Positions 32,695 to 43,255 of a stretch of DNA of 64,000 nucleotides are shown here, one piece after another. Below the pieces are notes generated by a model. The model searched no databases. It saw nothing but the letters and a program-made list of their open reading frames with translations, and was not told where the DNA came from. A program made the position numbers and the translations under genes. The DNA is from Opisthorchis felineus (lineage: Eukaryota; Platyhelminthes; Trematoda; Opisthorchiida; Opisthorchiidae): positions 58,189 through 122,188 of the forward strand of contig SJOL01001480.1 of the NCBI GenBank assembly GCA_004794785.1, in the 5' to 3' direction. How positions within the stretch are numbered: the first letter of the stretch is position 1; the number at the start of each line of letters is the position of its first letter.

Positions 32695-33042
32695 CAGAGA
32701 AGTGGGCGGTCACGAAGAGACTGGACCTTACCGTGGTGTGACGATCTGCGCACCTCAGCGACCCATTGAGCTATACTGGAGGGTGTTCCTGCGGCACTCA
32801 CAGAGTCTCTCATACTAGGTTGGTCAATGGTTAGAGGTCTGACGAACAGTCTCCTGGTCCTCCAGGTTGGGGGTTGGAACATATGGCGACTTGTTCCGTA
32901 GAAATGGTAATGCATTTGCATTTCCTGCCAAACACCGCTGCCTTGCGGTTAGGCTTTTGAGCCAAAGGCTTTGGTTGAGGACCCTAATCGTCCTCCTGTC
33001 TAGGTGTGGGCGCCCTGACAGTATCCCAGCCCACGTACAACC

Positions 33043-36000
33043 ATGAATCGCACATATACAAATAAACTCATGCCACATCGGCCGTCGCGTGGTGCCATCA
33101 GCCGGGTCGCCTTACTCGCTGCATACAGCAGGGCGGGTAAGCGAAAACAGGCTACTGCTGACGCCTCCCTTCTTTCTATTTCACATACTTTTTCTTCCCC
33201 CTCTCCCTACCCCATTAATAACTCTACTCTTGTAGGCCCAGCACTTAGGACTGATGACTCCGTTCGTCTTGCATCGGTTTTGCGTGCAGCATCTGCTCGT
33301 CACATGGCGCCGACATCCTCAGGTATCTCCAAAACAATCTTCAAGCCTCGACACCCAGTCTATCTGGCCGCCTTCAATGTCCGCACTCTGAAGCAAGCAG
33401 GACAACAAGCTGCTCTTGCTCTCACACTGGACTCGCTTGGCATTGATGTGTGCTGTGTCTCAGAAACAAGAATTCAAGATGCAAGCACAGTGATTGAGCT
33501 AACCGCCCCATCACTCTCCACTCGCTTCCGGCTACGCACCTCTGGTGATCCAGAGGCTGCTGCGGCGGGATGTGCAGGGGTTGGTATCGTTCTGAGTCAG
33601 CGGGCGGAAGCATCCTTGCTTGACTGGATACCTGTTGATAGTCGCCTCTGTGCGGTTCGTCTGGCAACGTCTGTGAAGGAGTCTCACAAGCGGGAAGTTG
33701 AGAGATGTCTGTTTATCGTGTCTGCTTATGCCCCAACTGACTGTAGCTCCGACGCCGTCAAAGACAGGTTTTACGACGCCCTGAATGTCCTGCTGCGGCG
33801 AGCTAAAAGCTCAGATATCGTGGTGGTTGCCGGAGATCTGAATGCACAAGTGGGCAGGCTTAGCGTATCTGAGACTCAATTAGGAGGTCGACATGGATTG
33901 GACTCGGTACGTACGGACAATGGTGAACGACTGCTCCAGCTGTGTGCTGATCGCAGGCTGTTTTTATGCAGTACCAACTTCCGAAATAGCCGAAGTCGTC
34001 TGGCCACTTGGTGTCCTCCAACGGCATGCCGGCCACAAACTCAAATCGATCACATTGCCATCAGTTACCGATGGCGTGGATCAATAACTGACTGTCGGTC
34101 GTTTTGGAACACATTTGTGGATTCTGACCACGCACTCGTCCGGAGTCGCTTCTCCCTACGTTTTCCAGGGCCGCGTAAGGTGCGGACAAATCGCTTGGCA
34201 ACTGAAAGACTGGCAGACCCGGATGTTAGACGAACTTACCAGAATCGTCTCCTAGAATCTCTTCCAAATGCTCCACCATCAGATGCGAACTCATACTGGG
34301 ACGAGATTGCCACTTCTTTGCATAGTGCTGGGAATTCTGCCTGTGGTACGGCACCACGACGCTCACTCAAGCACTGGATATCCGACCGAACGGTGGCACT
34401 CCTTAAATCTCGGAGAAATATCCCAGCCGGCCCCGAACATAACTTGACACGACGAAGTATCAGACGTCAAGTGAAGGCGAGCGTGCAAGCCGACCGTGAA
34501 GTGTGGTGGACACAGAAAGCCAAGGAAATGGAAGAGGCCCAGAAAGCCGGTAATGCCCGAAGATTATTTCAGTTGATCCGTGCGACCGGTCCCCGGAAAC
34601 CACCTGTGAGCGAAACCATCAAGGATCGGAATGGAGTGACCATATCGAATAAAGAAGAACGCCTCAATCGGTGGGCCGAATACTTCGAACAACAATTGTC
34701 ATGGCCACCAGCTGGCACTCATCTGGATCCCACAGGTGACGTAGAACCTTGGACGGTGAACGTGGAACCGCCTACGGCATCGGAGATTTATGACTGCATA
34801 TGTTCTCTCAAGCGCCACCGAGCCTCTGGTCCGGATGACCTCCCACCCGCATTGTTCAAAGATGGGGGTGAAGTCCTCAGTCAGCGCTTGTCTGATCTGT
34901 TCGCTTGCATTTGGGAAAAGGAGTCTGTCCCAGACAACTGGGGAGAGTCGGTGATAGTGCCCATTTTCAAAAAAGGGCCTCGTAGTGAGTGTGGCAACCA
35001 CAGGGGGATCAGCTTGACCCCGGTCGTAACGAGACTGTTGGCGTCACTCGTGCTTCGTCGCCTTACGGTGGCTCGTGAAACACTGACTCGAGAGCAGCAA
35101 GCGGGATTCCGGCCTGGTAGGGGTTGCGTTGACCAAATCTTCACACTTCGTCAGGTGCTAGAACAACGCCATACGTATAAGCGACCCACGATTCTAGTAT
35201 TCCTGGATTTCCAAGGCGCATTCGACTCGGTTGACCGGTCTGTTCTTCTTGACACGCTTGCCCACCAAGGAATGCCCCGGAAGTTTGTGAACATAATAAG
35301 CTCTTTGTATTCTCGGACTTCCGGACGTGTGAGAGTATACGGCGAGCTCTCCAAAAGCTTCCGTACACAAAGCGGTGTCCGTCAGGGATGCCCACTCTCT
35401 CCTTTCCTATTTAATTTCGTGATCGATGAGATAATGAGAAGAACGCTGGAAGGTCTCCAAAACCCCGGTGTTCAAATAGCCTGTGACGAAAACCTTGTCG
35501 ATCTGGAATATGCAGACGACATCGTTCTCATCTTCGAAGAGGAGGAGAGGGCGCAGGTGTTTTTGGATGAACTGACCAAAGTCATCCCGTCCTTTGGTAT
35601 GCACTTTGCACCCACAAAGTGTAAGGTCATGCTGCTGGACATGCAGTCACTGAACACGCCACTTACAATCCAGGGAGAGGCACTGGAAGTTGTGGAGCGT
35701 TTTACGTACCTGGGTAGTTGTATTAGTTCTGATGGTAGTGTGACAGACGAGGTCAATGCACGAATCTGCAAGGCACGGGTCGCGTTTGCTAATTTGAGGC
35801 ACCTATGGCGTCAAAGTGGTGTATCCCTGAAACTCAAGGGACGTGTTTATCAAGCTACAGTGCGGGCTGTTTTGTTGTATGGCTGTGAGACCTGGCCTGT
35901 TCAAGCAGCGGAACTGAGACGTCTTCAGGTGTTTGACAATCGTTGTCTCAAAACCATAGCTCGTGTGGGTTGGTGTCGGCGAATCCGTAACGAGGCAGTT

Positions 36001-36108
36001 AGAAAGCGAGTTTTCGGTTGTGCAACGGGTACTTCCATTAAAGAATGTGTCCAGAAGCACCAGAAGCTGCGTTGGTTTGGACATTTCCGGGATCCGAGAC
36101 CGTTATAA
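33043..36108 (+). CDS. LINE B endonuclease-reverse transcriptase, C-terminally cut
   Basis: Open for 1021 codons. The N-terminal 100 residues are basic and Ser-rich. The AP endonuclease starts near residue 105 ([12 protein letters not shown]) with CVSETRI (catalytic Glu), [21 protein letters not shown] (GDLN at about 264) and VDSDHALV (SDH at 361-363). RT follows with [30 protein letters not shown] (about 718), [13 protein letters not shown] and EYADDIVLI (YADD at 823). All key residues are present. After LRWFGHF the frame runs into the inserted block and stops (RDPRPL), losing about 100 residues that continue after the insertion. The start is the first Met after the 5' UTR and is not certain. 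Confidence 0.88.
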   Translation: MNRTYTNKLMPHRPSRGAISRVALLAAYSRAGKRKQATADASLLSISHTFSSPSPYPINNSTLVGPALRTDDSVRLASVLRAASARHMAPTSSGISKTIFKPRHPVYLAAFNVRTLKQAGQQAALALTLDSLGIDVCCVSETRIQDASTVIELTAPSLSTRFRLRTSGDPEAAAAGCAGVGIVLSQRAEASLLDWIPVDSRLCAVRLATSVKESHKREVERCLFIVSAYAPTDCSSDAVKDRFYDALNVLLRRAKSSDIVVVAGDLNAQVGRLSVSETQLGGRHGLDSVRTDNGERLLQLCADRRLFLCSTNFRNSRSRLATWCPPTACRPQTQIDHIAISYRWRGSITDCRSFWNTFVDSDHALVRSRFSLRFPGPRKVRTNRLATERLADPDVRRTYQNRLLESLPNAPPSDANSYWDEIATSLHSAGNSACGTAPRRSLKHWISDRTVALLKSRRNIPAGPEHNLTRRSIRRQVKASVQADREVWWTQKAKEMEEAQKAGNARRLFQLIRATGPRKPPVSETIKDRNGVTISNKEERLNRWAEYFEQQLSWPPAGTHLDPTGDVEPWTVNVEPPTASEIYDCICSLKRHRASGPDDLPPALFKDGGEVLSQRLSDLFACIWEKESVPDNWGESVIVPIFKKGPRSECGNHRGISLTPVVTRLLASLVLRRLTVARETLTREQQAGFRPGRGCVDQIFTLRQVLEQRHTYKRPTILVFLDFQGAFDSVDRSVLLDTLAHQGMPRKFVNIISSLYSRTSGRVRVYGELSKSFRTQSGVRQGCPLSPFLFNFVIDEIMRRTLEGLQNPGVQIACDENLVDLEYADDIVLIFEEEERAQVFLDELTKVIPSFGMHFAPTKCKVMLLDMQSLNTPLTIQGEALEVVERFTYLGSCISSDGSVTDEVNARICKARVAFANLRHLWRQSGVSLKLKGRVYQATVRAVLLYGCETWPVQAAELRRLQVFDNRCLKTIARVGWCRRIRNEAVRKRVFGCATGTSIKECVQKHQKLRWFGHFRDPRPL

Positions 36109-36385
36109 CCAAAATCACTAAATCAAGACTGTATAATTGACTTACCGGAAGTGCGAAAAACGAGGAACTCGTTCAATCAGGGGCGAGATGGCTCAGTGGT
36201 TAGAGCGCGAATTTACTGACCGGAAGGTCCGTGGTTCGAACCCGACCTCTGCCTCTCGACTTCCCCTGTCTAGGCTTGGGCAACTTGGCAGTATCCCAGC
36301 CCTGGTGCTTCCTTTGGGTGGCATGGCAGCTAGGCACCGAAAGGGTGTTATCCTGAACGATTGTCTTATTATTATTATCTTAAAT
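36085..36385 (+). mobile_element. SINE1-bearing block inserted in LINE B
   Basis: Between the codons for LRWFGH and VL(C/R)MPNHRLPK lies a foreign block: about 95 bases of unknown leader, then a SINE1 (36180-36383) with head GAGATGGCTCAGTGGTTAGA and GTGGTTCGAACCCGACC, body, and (TTA)n tail. The identical block at the same codon exists in LINE A. After it the LINE protein tail resumes at about 36390 with two further stop codons up to 36656. Confidence 0.88.
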
Positions 36386-36840
36386 GTGTTGTGCATGCCT
36401 AACCATCGTTTGCCGAAGGGAATGCTGTTTTCCATGCCCGATTCAGAGTGACGGAAGCAGAGAGTTGGCCAACCCCTGACCTAACAGAGGGGTATGAAGG
36501 AGATTACGAAACGCTTGGGTGCTGTCGGTGCTACTCGCCTTCCAGGATGGGGACCGCGTGATCCTCACTGTGCCTGGTTGGAGACGCTGCAAGATATGGC
36601 TGCCAACCGATGTCAGTGGCGATCTTGTTGTCAGTTTCTATCCAGATTGCCTGAATGAGTGTCTGGAGGCGTAGGCACCTCGGAATGATTGTAGTAAGCT
36701 AGCATTAAGTCCCTTCCCCGTCCACCTTCATTCTTTCCTTCACAATAAGGTTTTCAAATAAATCATGTTTGTACGGCAGCGAAGCATCGGTGTTAAACAC
36801 TAATGTCATGCTGTCGATGATGATGATGATGACGATGGTG

Positions 36841-36850
36841 GTGGGGGTCG
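36841..36850 (+). repeat. Target-site duplication of LINE B, right
   Basis: GTGGGGGTCG, directly after the GAT-rich tail. Confidence 0.88.
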
Positions 36851-37510
36851 AATGTTGTGTAGCGAAGGCAAGAGTGCCGAATAATAGCTGATTAACCCCA
36901 AAAAGGAACGTAATGATGGGACATCCTTAGGAGGTGGCATCTGCTGCATAGCTCGAACGTTCTCGGGGTCAGGATGACAACCAGAGGCATCGAAGATGAA
37001 ACCAAGATACTTCACAGTTGTCAAGAAGAATTGACACCTCTCAGGACGGAGGCGGAAGCCATTGTCCTGAATGCACAGCAAGACGGCATTGATCCGATCA
37101 AGGAGCTCTTCGGGTGAAACAGCAGCGATCAGCTCGTCGTCCAGGTATGCGAGCACACCTGGAATGCCAGAAAGGATGGTATCCATCAACTGCTGGAAAA
37201 TTGCTAAGGCGGTTTTGGCGCCCAATGGGAGACGGTTGTATTGATACAGCCCGCGGTGTGTGTTGATTGTCAACAGTGGGCGTGATTCCGGTGCGACTTC
37301 AACCTGAAGATACATTTCAGCAAGTTCGATTTTCGCGAAAAACTTCCCACCGTTCAGAACAGTGAACAGATCGTCGGGCACTGGCAGTGGATAGTGGTGT
37401 TGCTGGAGAGCTGCATCTAGGCCAGTTGAGAAATCAGCACATATACGGATGTCACCGTTGGGTTTCTTCACCACGACGATCGGCGCTGCCCAGACGGAGT
37501 AGGATATAGG
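36851..37510 (-). pseudogene. Gypsy element 2 reverse transcriptase
   Basis: The reverse strand encodes [89 protein letters not shown] and [20 protein letters not shown]. The YLDD box is intact, but motif A reads KIEL where the family has KIDL, so one catalytic Asp is replaced by Glu. At the right edge it is fused out of frame to protease; about a hundred codons of spacer are missing. At the left it ends at the LINE B target site. Confidence 0.85.
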
Positions 37511-38860
37511 GGACAGAACCCCAAGCGATCGAACCAATCAAGACCCAATAAGTTCAGCTCAGCTGCCGTTACATAACACGACCTAACGAATGTAGTTCCC
37601 TGAAGAGATACACAGCATTGGAGCTCACCGGAAAGTTTTAACTCTCCACCGCACGCACTGGTGGCAGTTCGAGCGGATTGTCTGATCGGAGGTTGCCCGA
37701 GCGTGCGCCAAAGCTTCTCCGAAATTATGGTAATGTCCGACGCAGTGTCCAACTGCAGACGGACTGGATGATCATTGACGGCTACTGTGAGATACTTTCG
37801 GTGACCTGGGGTGTTGATCTGGAAAGTAGCCAGCAAACTGAGAGAGCAGCCAACAGGGTTCGATTTCGGTTTGGGACGGACGCGTGATGACGGCTTTGAA
37901 ACAACAGAGGCCATATACATTCGTGACTGACAATACCCATCTTTGTGTCCCACGGACTTACATTGGCGGCACCGATGCTGCTTGTAGGGACAGAACCTGA
38001 CGAAGTGCCAGGCTCCACAGTGCCCACATTGTGAAGGTGGTGTAGTCTTTTGGCCTTTGTTTTGCTTCGGACCAGAATACTGTGAGGCCGATTTGGTCGG
38101 GCCGGAATTGACAGGGCCAGGCTGTTGCGTAGCCCGATGGACTGCATGAACTTCGGAAACGCCATGACCCCCAAGTTGGACCATCGCGGTGTCATGCTTC
38201 AGGTTAAGCAATCGTTGACATTCCGAGGTGATGGCCTGCAGCGTCATTGATGGGTCCTGCTCGATGAGGCTGAGGAGTCGGGTACGAATTTCTGCATCCT
38301 TCGGGGATTGTAGACCGTATATGAAAATCAGCGAATTGAAATGATCTTCCGTTAACGATCCGAGTTTGAACCGTTCGCATTCCCGGTTTACGATGCCAGA
38401 ATAAGCGAGAAAGTCGTCTGCGTCACTCTTCACTAGCTTCAGGCATCGATAACGGATGTTGAAAATTGACGTTTGCTCACCGAATATCCACGAAAGCGTG
38501 TGAACCGTTTCGTCAAAAGTGAATTCACGTGGGTTGTTGGATGAATATAGTTAGCGTACTTACCATGCTCCGCGGGTCCAAGTTTGCGAAGCAGGAGGCG
38601 AACCTTCCAAGTATCATCTTGAAGTTAAAAGTCGACCCTGAACAGGTCTTCATGGCGACGAAACCAAGCATCAAACGTTATGCCAGCCGAGGGTTTATAA
38701 GCAAAACTCGTTGATACTGCCAGCGATTCCGTCAACCGACTGTGGAACGCTCGACGCAGCCGGTGAAGCCAAAGATGTAGTTGATAGTCGCTCCGTAAGT
38801 ACTTTTATGAGTTTGGGGTTGTTGCTCAAACATTACTTTGAGTTGATCTGCCTCCATCTT
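37500..38860 (-). pseudogene. Gypsy element 2 gag and protease
   Basis: Gag begins at ATG near 38858 (MEADQLKVMFEQQPQT) and is broken by stops in its first third (DAWFRRHEDLFRVDF and FDETVHTLSWIFGEQTS are recognisable). It is then open from 38433. Gag core (DADDFLAYSGIVNRECERFK), two zinc knuckles (CGHCGAWHFVRFC and CRQCKSVGHKDGYC) and a retropepsin ([30 protein letters not shown]) follow in one frame. The DTA triad replaces the common DTG. The frame then crosses the deletion into RT sequence out of frame. Confidence 0.82.
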
Positions 38861-38873
38861 GCGTCGCCAAATA

Positions 38874-38992
38874 TGTTATGTTTCGATCACACGGCGAGCA
38901 AACAATAATATGCGCGGACTGTGACGACATTCTATCCCCAGCTATGTTGCCTGATCCCGACTCTGTAGTGCTCCGAACAACAGGCGATAACG
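38874..38992 (-). repeat. 5' LTR end of gypsy element 2, cut by assembly gap
   Basis: The plus-strand sequence from TGTTATGTTTCGATCACACG onward matches the LTR remnant at 31811. On the element strand it ends ...CATAACA, followed by TAT, TTGGCGACGCAAG and the gag ATG, so a primer site is expected at 38870-38855. The rest of the LTR lies in the N run. Confidence 0.7.
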
Positions 38993-39363
38993 NNNNNNNN
39001 NNNNNNNNNNNNNNNNNNNNNNNNNNNNNNNNNNNNNNNNNNNNNNNNNNNNNNNNNNNNNNNNNNNNNNNNNNNNNNNNNNNNNNNNNNNNNNNNNNNN
39101 NNNNNNNNNNNNNNNNNNNNNNNNNNNNNNNNNNNNNNNNNNNNNNNNNNNNNNNNNNNNNNNNNNNNNNNNNNNNNNNNNNNNNNNNNNNNNNNNNNNN
39201 NNNNNNNNNNNNNNNNNNNNNNNNNNNNNNNNNNNNNNNNNNNNNNNNNNNNNNNNNNNNNNNNNNNNNNNNNNNNNNNNNNNNNNNNNNNNNNNNNNNN
39301 NNNNNNNNNNNNNNNNNNNNNNNNNNNNNNNNNNNNNNNNNNNNNNNNNNNNNNNNNNNNNNN
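38993..39363. other. Assembly gap (N)
   Basis: 371 unknown bases. By homology the gap should hold the rest of the gypsy 5' LTR, its target duplication and about 150 bases of LINE C N-terminal coding sequence; the run length may be an estimate. Confidence 0.95.
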
Positions 39364-39879
39364 GATAGAGTTATTAAAAGGGTTTGGGAGAGGGGGAAGA
39401 AAAAGTATGTGAAAGAGACAGAAGGGAGGCGTCAGCATGTTTTCGCTTACCCACCCTGCTGTATGCCACGAGTAAATCGACCCGGCTGATGGCACCACGC
39501 GACGGCCGATTTGGCATTAGTTTATTTGTATACGTGCGGTTCATGAATGTACGTGGGATGGGATACTACCAGGGCACCCAAATCTAGAAAGGAGAACGAT
39601 TAGGGTCCTCAACCAAAGCCTTTGGCTCGAAAGCCTGATCGCAAGGCAGTGGCGTTTGGCTGGAAATGCAAGTACACTACCATTTCTACGGAACACATCG
39701 CCACACATTTTCCAACCACCAACCTGGAGGACCAGGAGACTGTTCGTTAGACCTCTAACCATTGACCAACCTGGTATGAGAGACTCTGTGAGTGTCGCGC
39801 GGACACCCTCAGTATAGCTCAATGGGTCGCCGAGGTGCACAAACCGTTACACCACGGTAAGGTGCAGTCTCTTCGTGAC
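39364..39879 (-). mobile_element. LINE C 5' UTR and N terminus
   Basis: The reverse strand matches LINE B from its 5' end (GTCACGAAGAGACTGG) through the UTR words CATACCAGGTTGGTCAATGG and CCAAAGCCTTTGGCTCG (plus strand) to the N-terminal codons [13 protein letters not shown] region. It gives the 5' end of the family independently of LINE B. Confidence 0.82.
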
Positions 39880-40165
39880 GAAACGGACGTGTGTGTCGGT
39901 CTACAATGCGGACTGTCTTGTTGTACGGCTGCGACTTAGACTGCTCGGGCAGCGGAGCTGAGACGTCTTCAGGTATTCGACATCGTTGTCTCAGAACCAT
40001 AGCTTGTGCAGCTCAGTGTCAGCGAACCCAACGAGGCAACTAGAAAACGAGTATTCGGTTGGGTGAGGTAGACTTCAATTCAAAAATAAGTCCGACATAT
40101 GAAGCTGCGCTGGTTAGGAAATGTATTGCGCATTCCGAACCATAGTTTGCCTAAGAGAATCACCA
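39880..40165 (+). mobile_element. RTE-like LINE G, right part
   Basis: Continuation of the plus-strand LINE at 26261-26384. It resumes at GGACGTGTGTGTCGG and CTACAATGCGGACTGTCTTG ([15 protein letters not shown]), then GAGCTGAGACGTCTTCAGG and TTAGGAAATGTATTGCGC. It is highly diverged, with small indels. It stops where a minus-strand LINE 3' end begins. Confidence 0.75.
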
Positions 40166-40169
40166 TGAC

Positions 40170-43100
40170 CAGGGAAAGTAACATCAGTGTTGACACTGAT
40201 ATTTCACTGCCGTACAACAATAAAGCTCATCCTATTACATTTTAATCCTTAGAGTGAAAACAGAAAATGAGTGGGCGATGGAGGGGACCTTGTGCTAACC
40301 TATGTCAAGCATTCTGAGGTGCCTAAACTTCCAAGCGCTCAGTCAGACAATCTGTAAGAAACTGACAACACGAACGCCATTGACATCGATAAGCCGCTAT
40401 TTTTTGCAATATCTCCAGTCCAGCGTGGGTGGGGTCACAGGAACCCCCTCCTGGAAAGCATGCAAAATTTCTTCGTAATCTCTTCCACATCCTTCTGCCA
40501 AGTCATATGCTGTCCACCTCGCGGTTTGCGTCATTCCGAAGGAGGCACAGCGAAAAACACTCATTTCCGTAGACGGTGTTTTGGCACGCGTAGCACATGA
40601 CCGAGCCACCGTAATTGATGGTGCTGGATGTTTTTCGCGACTCAAGTACCTGCTGCACAACCAAATACCCGTTTTCCAATCACCTCGCTACTAATCCTTT
40701 GACACCACCCAAAACCAGCAACGATCCTGAGGCATCGGTGGTCGAAGACGGTGGCCGGAAGACGCCTCACATCATCTGTCCACAGGGGCCACGTCTGGCA
40801 CCCATACAACCACACGGCCCTTGCTGTAGCCTGGTACACGCGACCTTTAAGACCCAGTGATATGCCTTTTTGACGCCACAATTAGCAGACGTGATTCGAG
40901 CTTTTGGGATTCTTGCACTGACTTCATCAGACTTATTTCCGTAAGACCTAATAAAGCTATCGGGGTATGTAAAATTCTCTACAACCTCGTGATTCTCCTT
41001 TAATTGCAAGGGGTATCTTCAGAGGCTGTACGCTTTGAAGCATGGCTTTGTACTTTGAAGGTGCTAGGAGCATGCTGGAAGATGGTATGAAGGTGGCCAG
41101 CCTATTCAACAGGGCTTGTACTTCGCCTTGGTCTTCAAAGATCAGGGCGATGTCGTCTGCGTGCTCCAGATCGACAAGGTTATCATCAGCAATAATGTGA
41201 ACACCGGGGGTTTGAAGACCTTCCAGCGTTCGCCTCATTATCTCATCAATGATGAATTTGAACAAGAATGGGAGTGGACATTCTTTTCGGGCGCCAATTT
41301 TTGTAGAGAAGCTTTAGAGAGCTTACCGTGCACTCTCACACGCCCAGAAGTATGTGAATATAGGGACCGGATACTAGTCACAAACGTCTGGGGTATACCC
41401 TGCCGAGCAGGTGTGGTTAACAGCACTGACCAGCCAACAGAATCGAGCGCGCCCTTGAAGTCAAGGAACACCAAAATTGCGGATCGTCTGTACATATGGC
41501 GTTGGCCTAACACCTGAGGGAATGTGACGATGTGGTCGACGAAGCCCCTACCAAGCCTAAATCCCGCTTGACACTCACGGGTCAAGGATTCACGTGCCGC
41601 CATAAGAGTCAGTGACGCCAGAAGCCGTATTACGTCGAAAGTCAAGCTGACCACCCTGGGGTTTCAGCATTCACTGTGAGTACCCTTTATCGAATCACCC
41701 CAGTTGTCTGAGACGATCTCTTTCTCTCAGATACACTATAGGCTAGATAGGCTTTGAGTGAAGAATTCACCACCATCCTTTAACTGAGCGGGTGGAAGAT
41801 CATCAAGACCAGGAGCATGGTGATAGTAGTGAGTAGTGATATACACTTAGACTGAAACTGAAGGAGGCTCCATGTGCACAATCCACATGTCTGTTGAAGG
41901 CCAGTAATCCGGATTGGAGGTAGCGCGTGACCAACTGAATTGTTGCTCGAAGTACTGTGTCCAGCGATCCAGACATTCTCCTCTGCTGGAAAACAAGGAG
42001 CTATTGGGGTTCCTGATAGTTTCTATGACAAGAGGCTTCCAAGGACCAGTGGAATGGATCAAATGGAACAGCCTACGGAAGTTTCCAATTTTTTTGCATC
42101 TTCAATTTCTTCGGCCTTTCGGATCCACCAAGTTTCTCGGTCAGCACGGACACTCATTTTCACCTCACGTCGGACGATGCGTCAGGTCGTCCATGTCACC
42201 ACCAACCGTAACGATGTCTGAGCTTTTAGCTCCTTGTAAAAGAACACCTAGAGCGTCATAGAAATTGTCCTTGGCAGGTTCAGAGCTACAGTCTATTAGG
42301 GGCGTAATCAGACAAATCAACAGGGTGCGATGGACCTCGCGAGATTCTCTCGAAGATGTTACCAAATGAACCGCACATAGGCGACTATCTACGAATATCC
42401 AATCAAGTAGAGACAATTCCGCTCGATCGCCCAAAACAATACCCACCCCGTCATATCCAGCTGCAGCGGCCTCTGCCTCACAAGAAGTGCGTAGCCGGAA
42501 CCTGGAAGAGAGCTAGTTCAATTACAGTACTCGCATCCGGTATTCTTGTTTTTGACACGCAACGTATATCAATACGGAGGGAATCCAGCGTACGAGCAAG
42601 AGCCACTGTTGTGTTGCTTACGTCCGTGTGCAAACATTAAAGGTAGCAAATTAGACTGGATTTCGGGGTTCTAAGTCGGACGCACAGAAGCTGCAGCAGT
42701 GTGACGCATGGCAAACAGTCTTGGTGCTGTAACCTGAGGAGTATTCAAATTGAGGTGAGGTAGGGTAGAAGAAAGAATACGTGAAGGTGTAAGAAGGGGG
42801 CGTCAGCAGTAGCATGTGTTCGCTTACCCACCCTGCTGTATGAAGCAAGTAAGGCGACCCGGCTGGTGAAACCAGGCGACGGCCAACGTTGCATGATAGT
42901 ATCCTTGGTGGCAAGTACCATGTTTGCACGCCAGCTGGGACACGGTCAGTGTGCCTAGACCCATACTGGAGGACGGTTAAGGTCCTCGACCAAAGCCTTT
43001 GGCTAAAAGGTCTGACCGCAAGGCAGCGGTGTTTGGCGGGCAATGCAGGTGCACTGCCATTTTTATAGAACAAGTCGCCACACATGTCCTAACCCTCAAC

Positions 43101-43255
43101 CTGGAGGGCCAGGAGACTGCTGGCCAAGCCTCTAACCATTGACCAACCTGGTATGCGAGACTCTGTGAGTGTCGCCCAGTATATCTCAATGGGTCACGGA
43201 GGCACACAAACCGTTACACCACGGTAAGTTCCAGTCTCATCCTGACGGCGGGGCA
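40170..43255 (-). mobile_element. RTE-like LINE D, near full length, degenerate
   Basis: A reverse LINE of about 3.1 kb. From its 3' end it holds the terminal hairpin region (CATCAGTGTTGACACTGATA on the plus strand), RT tail (40397-40881), the RT core in two frames (HADDIALIFED at about 41150 with the Tyr of YADD changed to His; ILVFLDFKGALDSVGWS near 41450), linker, endonuclease (VSSRESREVHRT region, 42165-42450) and 5' UTR (42650-43255). Frames shift repeatedly and internal deletions are present, so it is a dead, old copy. Confidence 0.82.

Larger units (their letters stand above)
32695..36840 (+). mobile_element. RTE-like LINE B, full length with SINE insertion
   Basis: The most complete LINE in the window: 5' UTR of about 350 bases, one ORF with AP endonuclease and RT, 3' UTR with AATAAA (near 36755-36762), a terminal hairpin and a (GAT)n tail. 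It is flanked by a perfect 10-base target duplication. The single-ORF layout, RT motifs, short 3' UTR and simple-repeat 3' end fit the RTE clade. Without the roughly 290-base inserted block it would be about 3.85 kb. It sits inside gypsy element 2 in opposite orientation. About 15 bases at the 5' edge (32695-32709) are not shared with other copies and may be untemplated. Confidence 0.9.
31811..38992 (-). mobile_element. Ty3/gypsy element 2 (CsRn1-like), defective
   Basis: A reverse-oriented Ty3/gypsy element runs from LTR sequence bordering the gap (38992) to an LTR remnant ending at 31811. The order is 5' LTR end, gag, protease, RT, RNase H, start of integrase, LTR end. Internal deletions removed the protease-RT spacer and most of integrase. 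LINE B lies inserted between RT and RNase H. It is inserted in LINE C: the LTR end abuts LINE C endonuclease sequence at 31810, and LINE C resumes right of the gap. The order of domains (RT-RH-IN) and the YLDD box place it in Ty3/gypsy. Confidence 0.85.
26385..39879 (-). mobile_element. RTE-like LINE C, interrupted by two LTR elements
   Basis: A minus-strand LINE now spread over about 13.5 kb. From its 5' end it holds the 5' UTR and N terminus (39879-39364), the assembly gap, an endonuclease piece (31810-31713), the rest of the endonuclease and linker (29433-28220) and the RT half with 3' UTR (28219-26385). Two LTR elements fill the breaks. The endonuclease half is strongly diverged from LINE B, while the RT half is nearly identical. 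The 3' tail is degenerate (ATTATTATTATCACC on the plus strand). A possible worn target duplication is GAAGC (left) and GAAAC (right). Confidence 0.8.

Noticed and set aside
39790..39840. A-box-like TAGCTCAATGGGT in the LINE 5' UTR, opposite strand
   Set aside because: No B box at suitable distance; most likely chance similarity and not a Pol III promoter.
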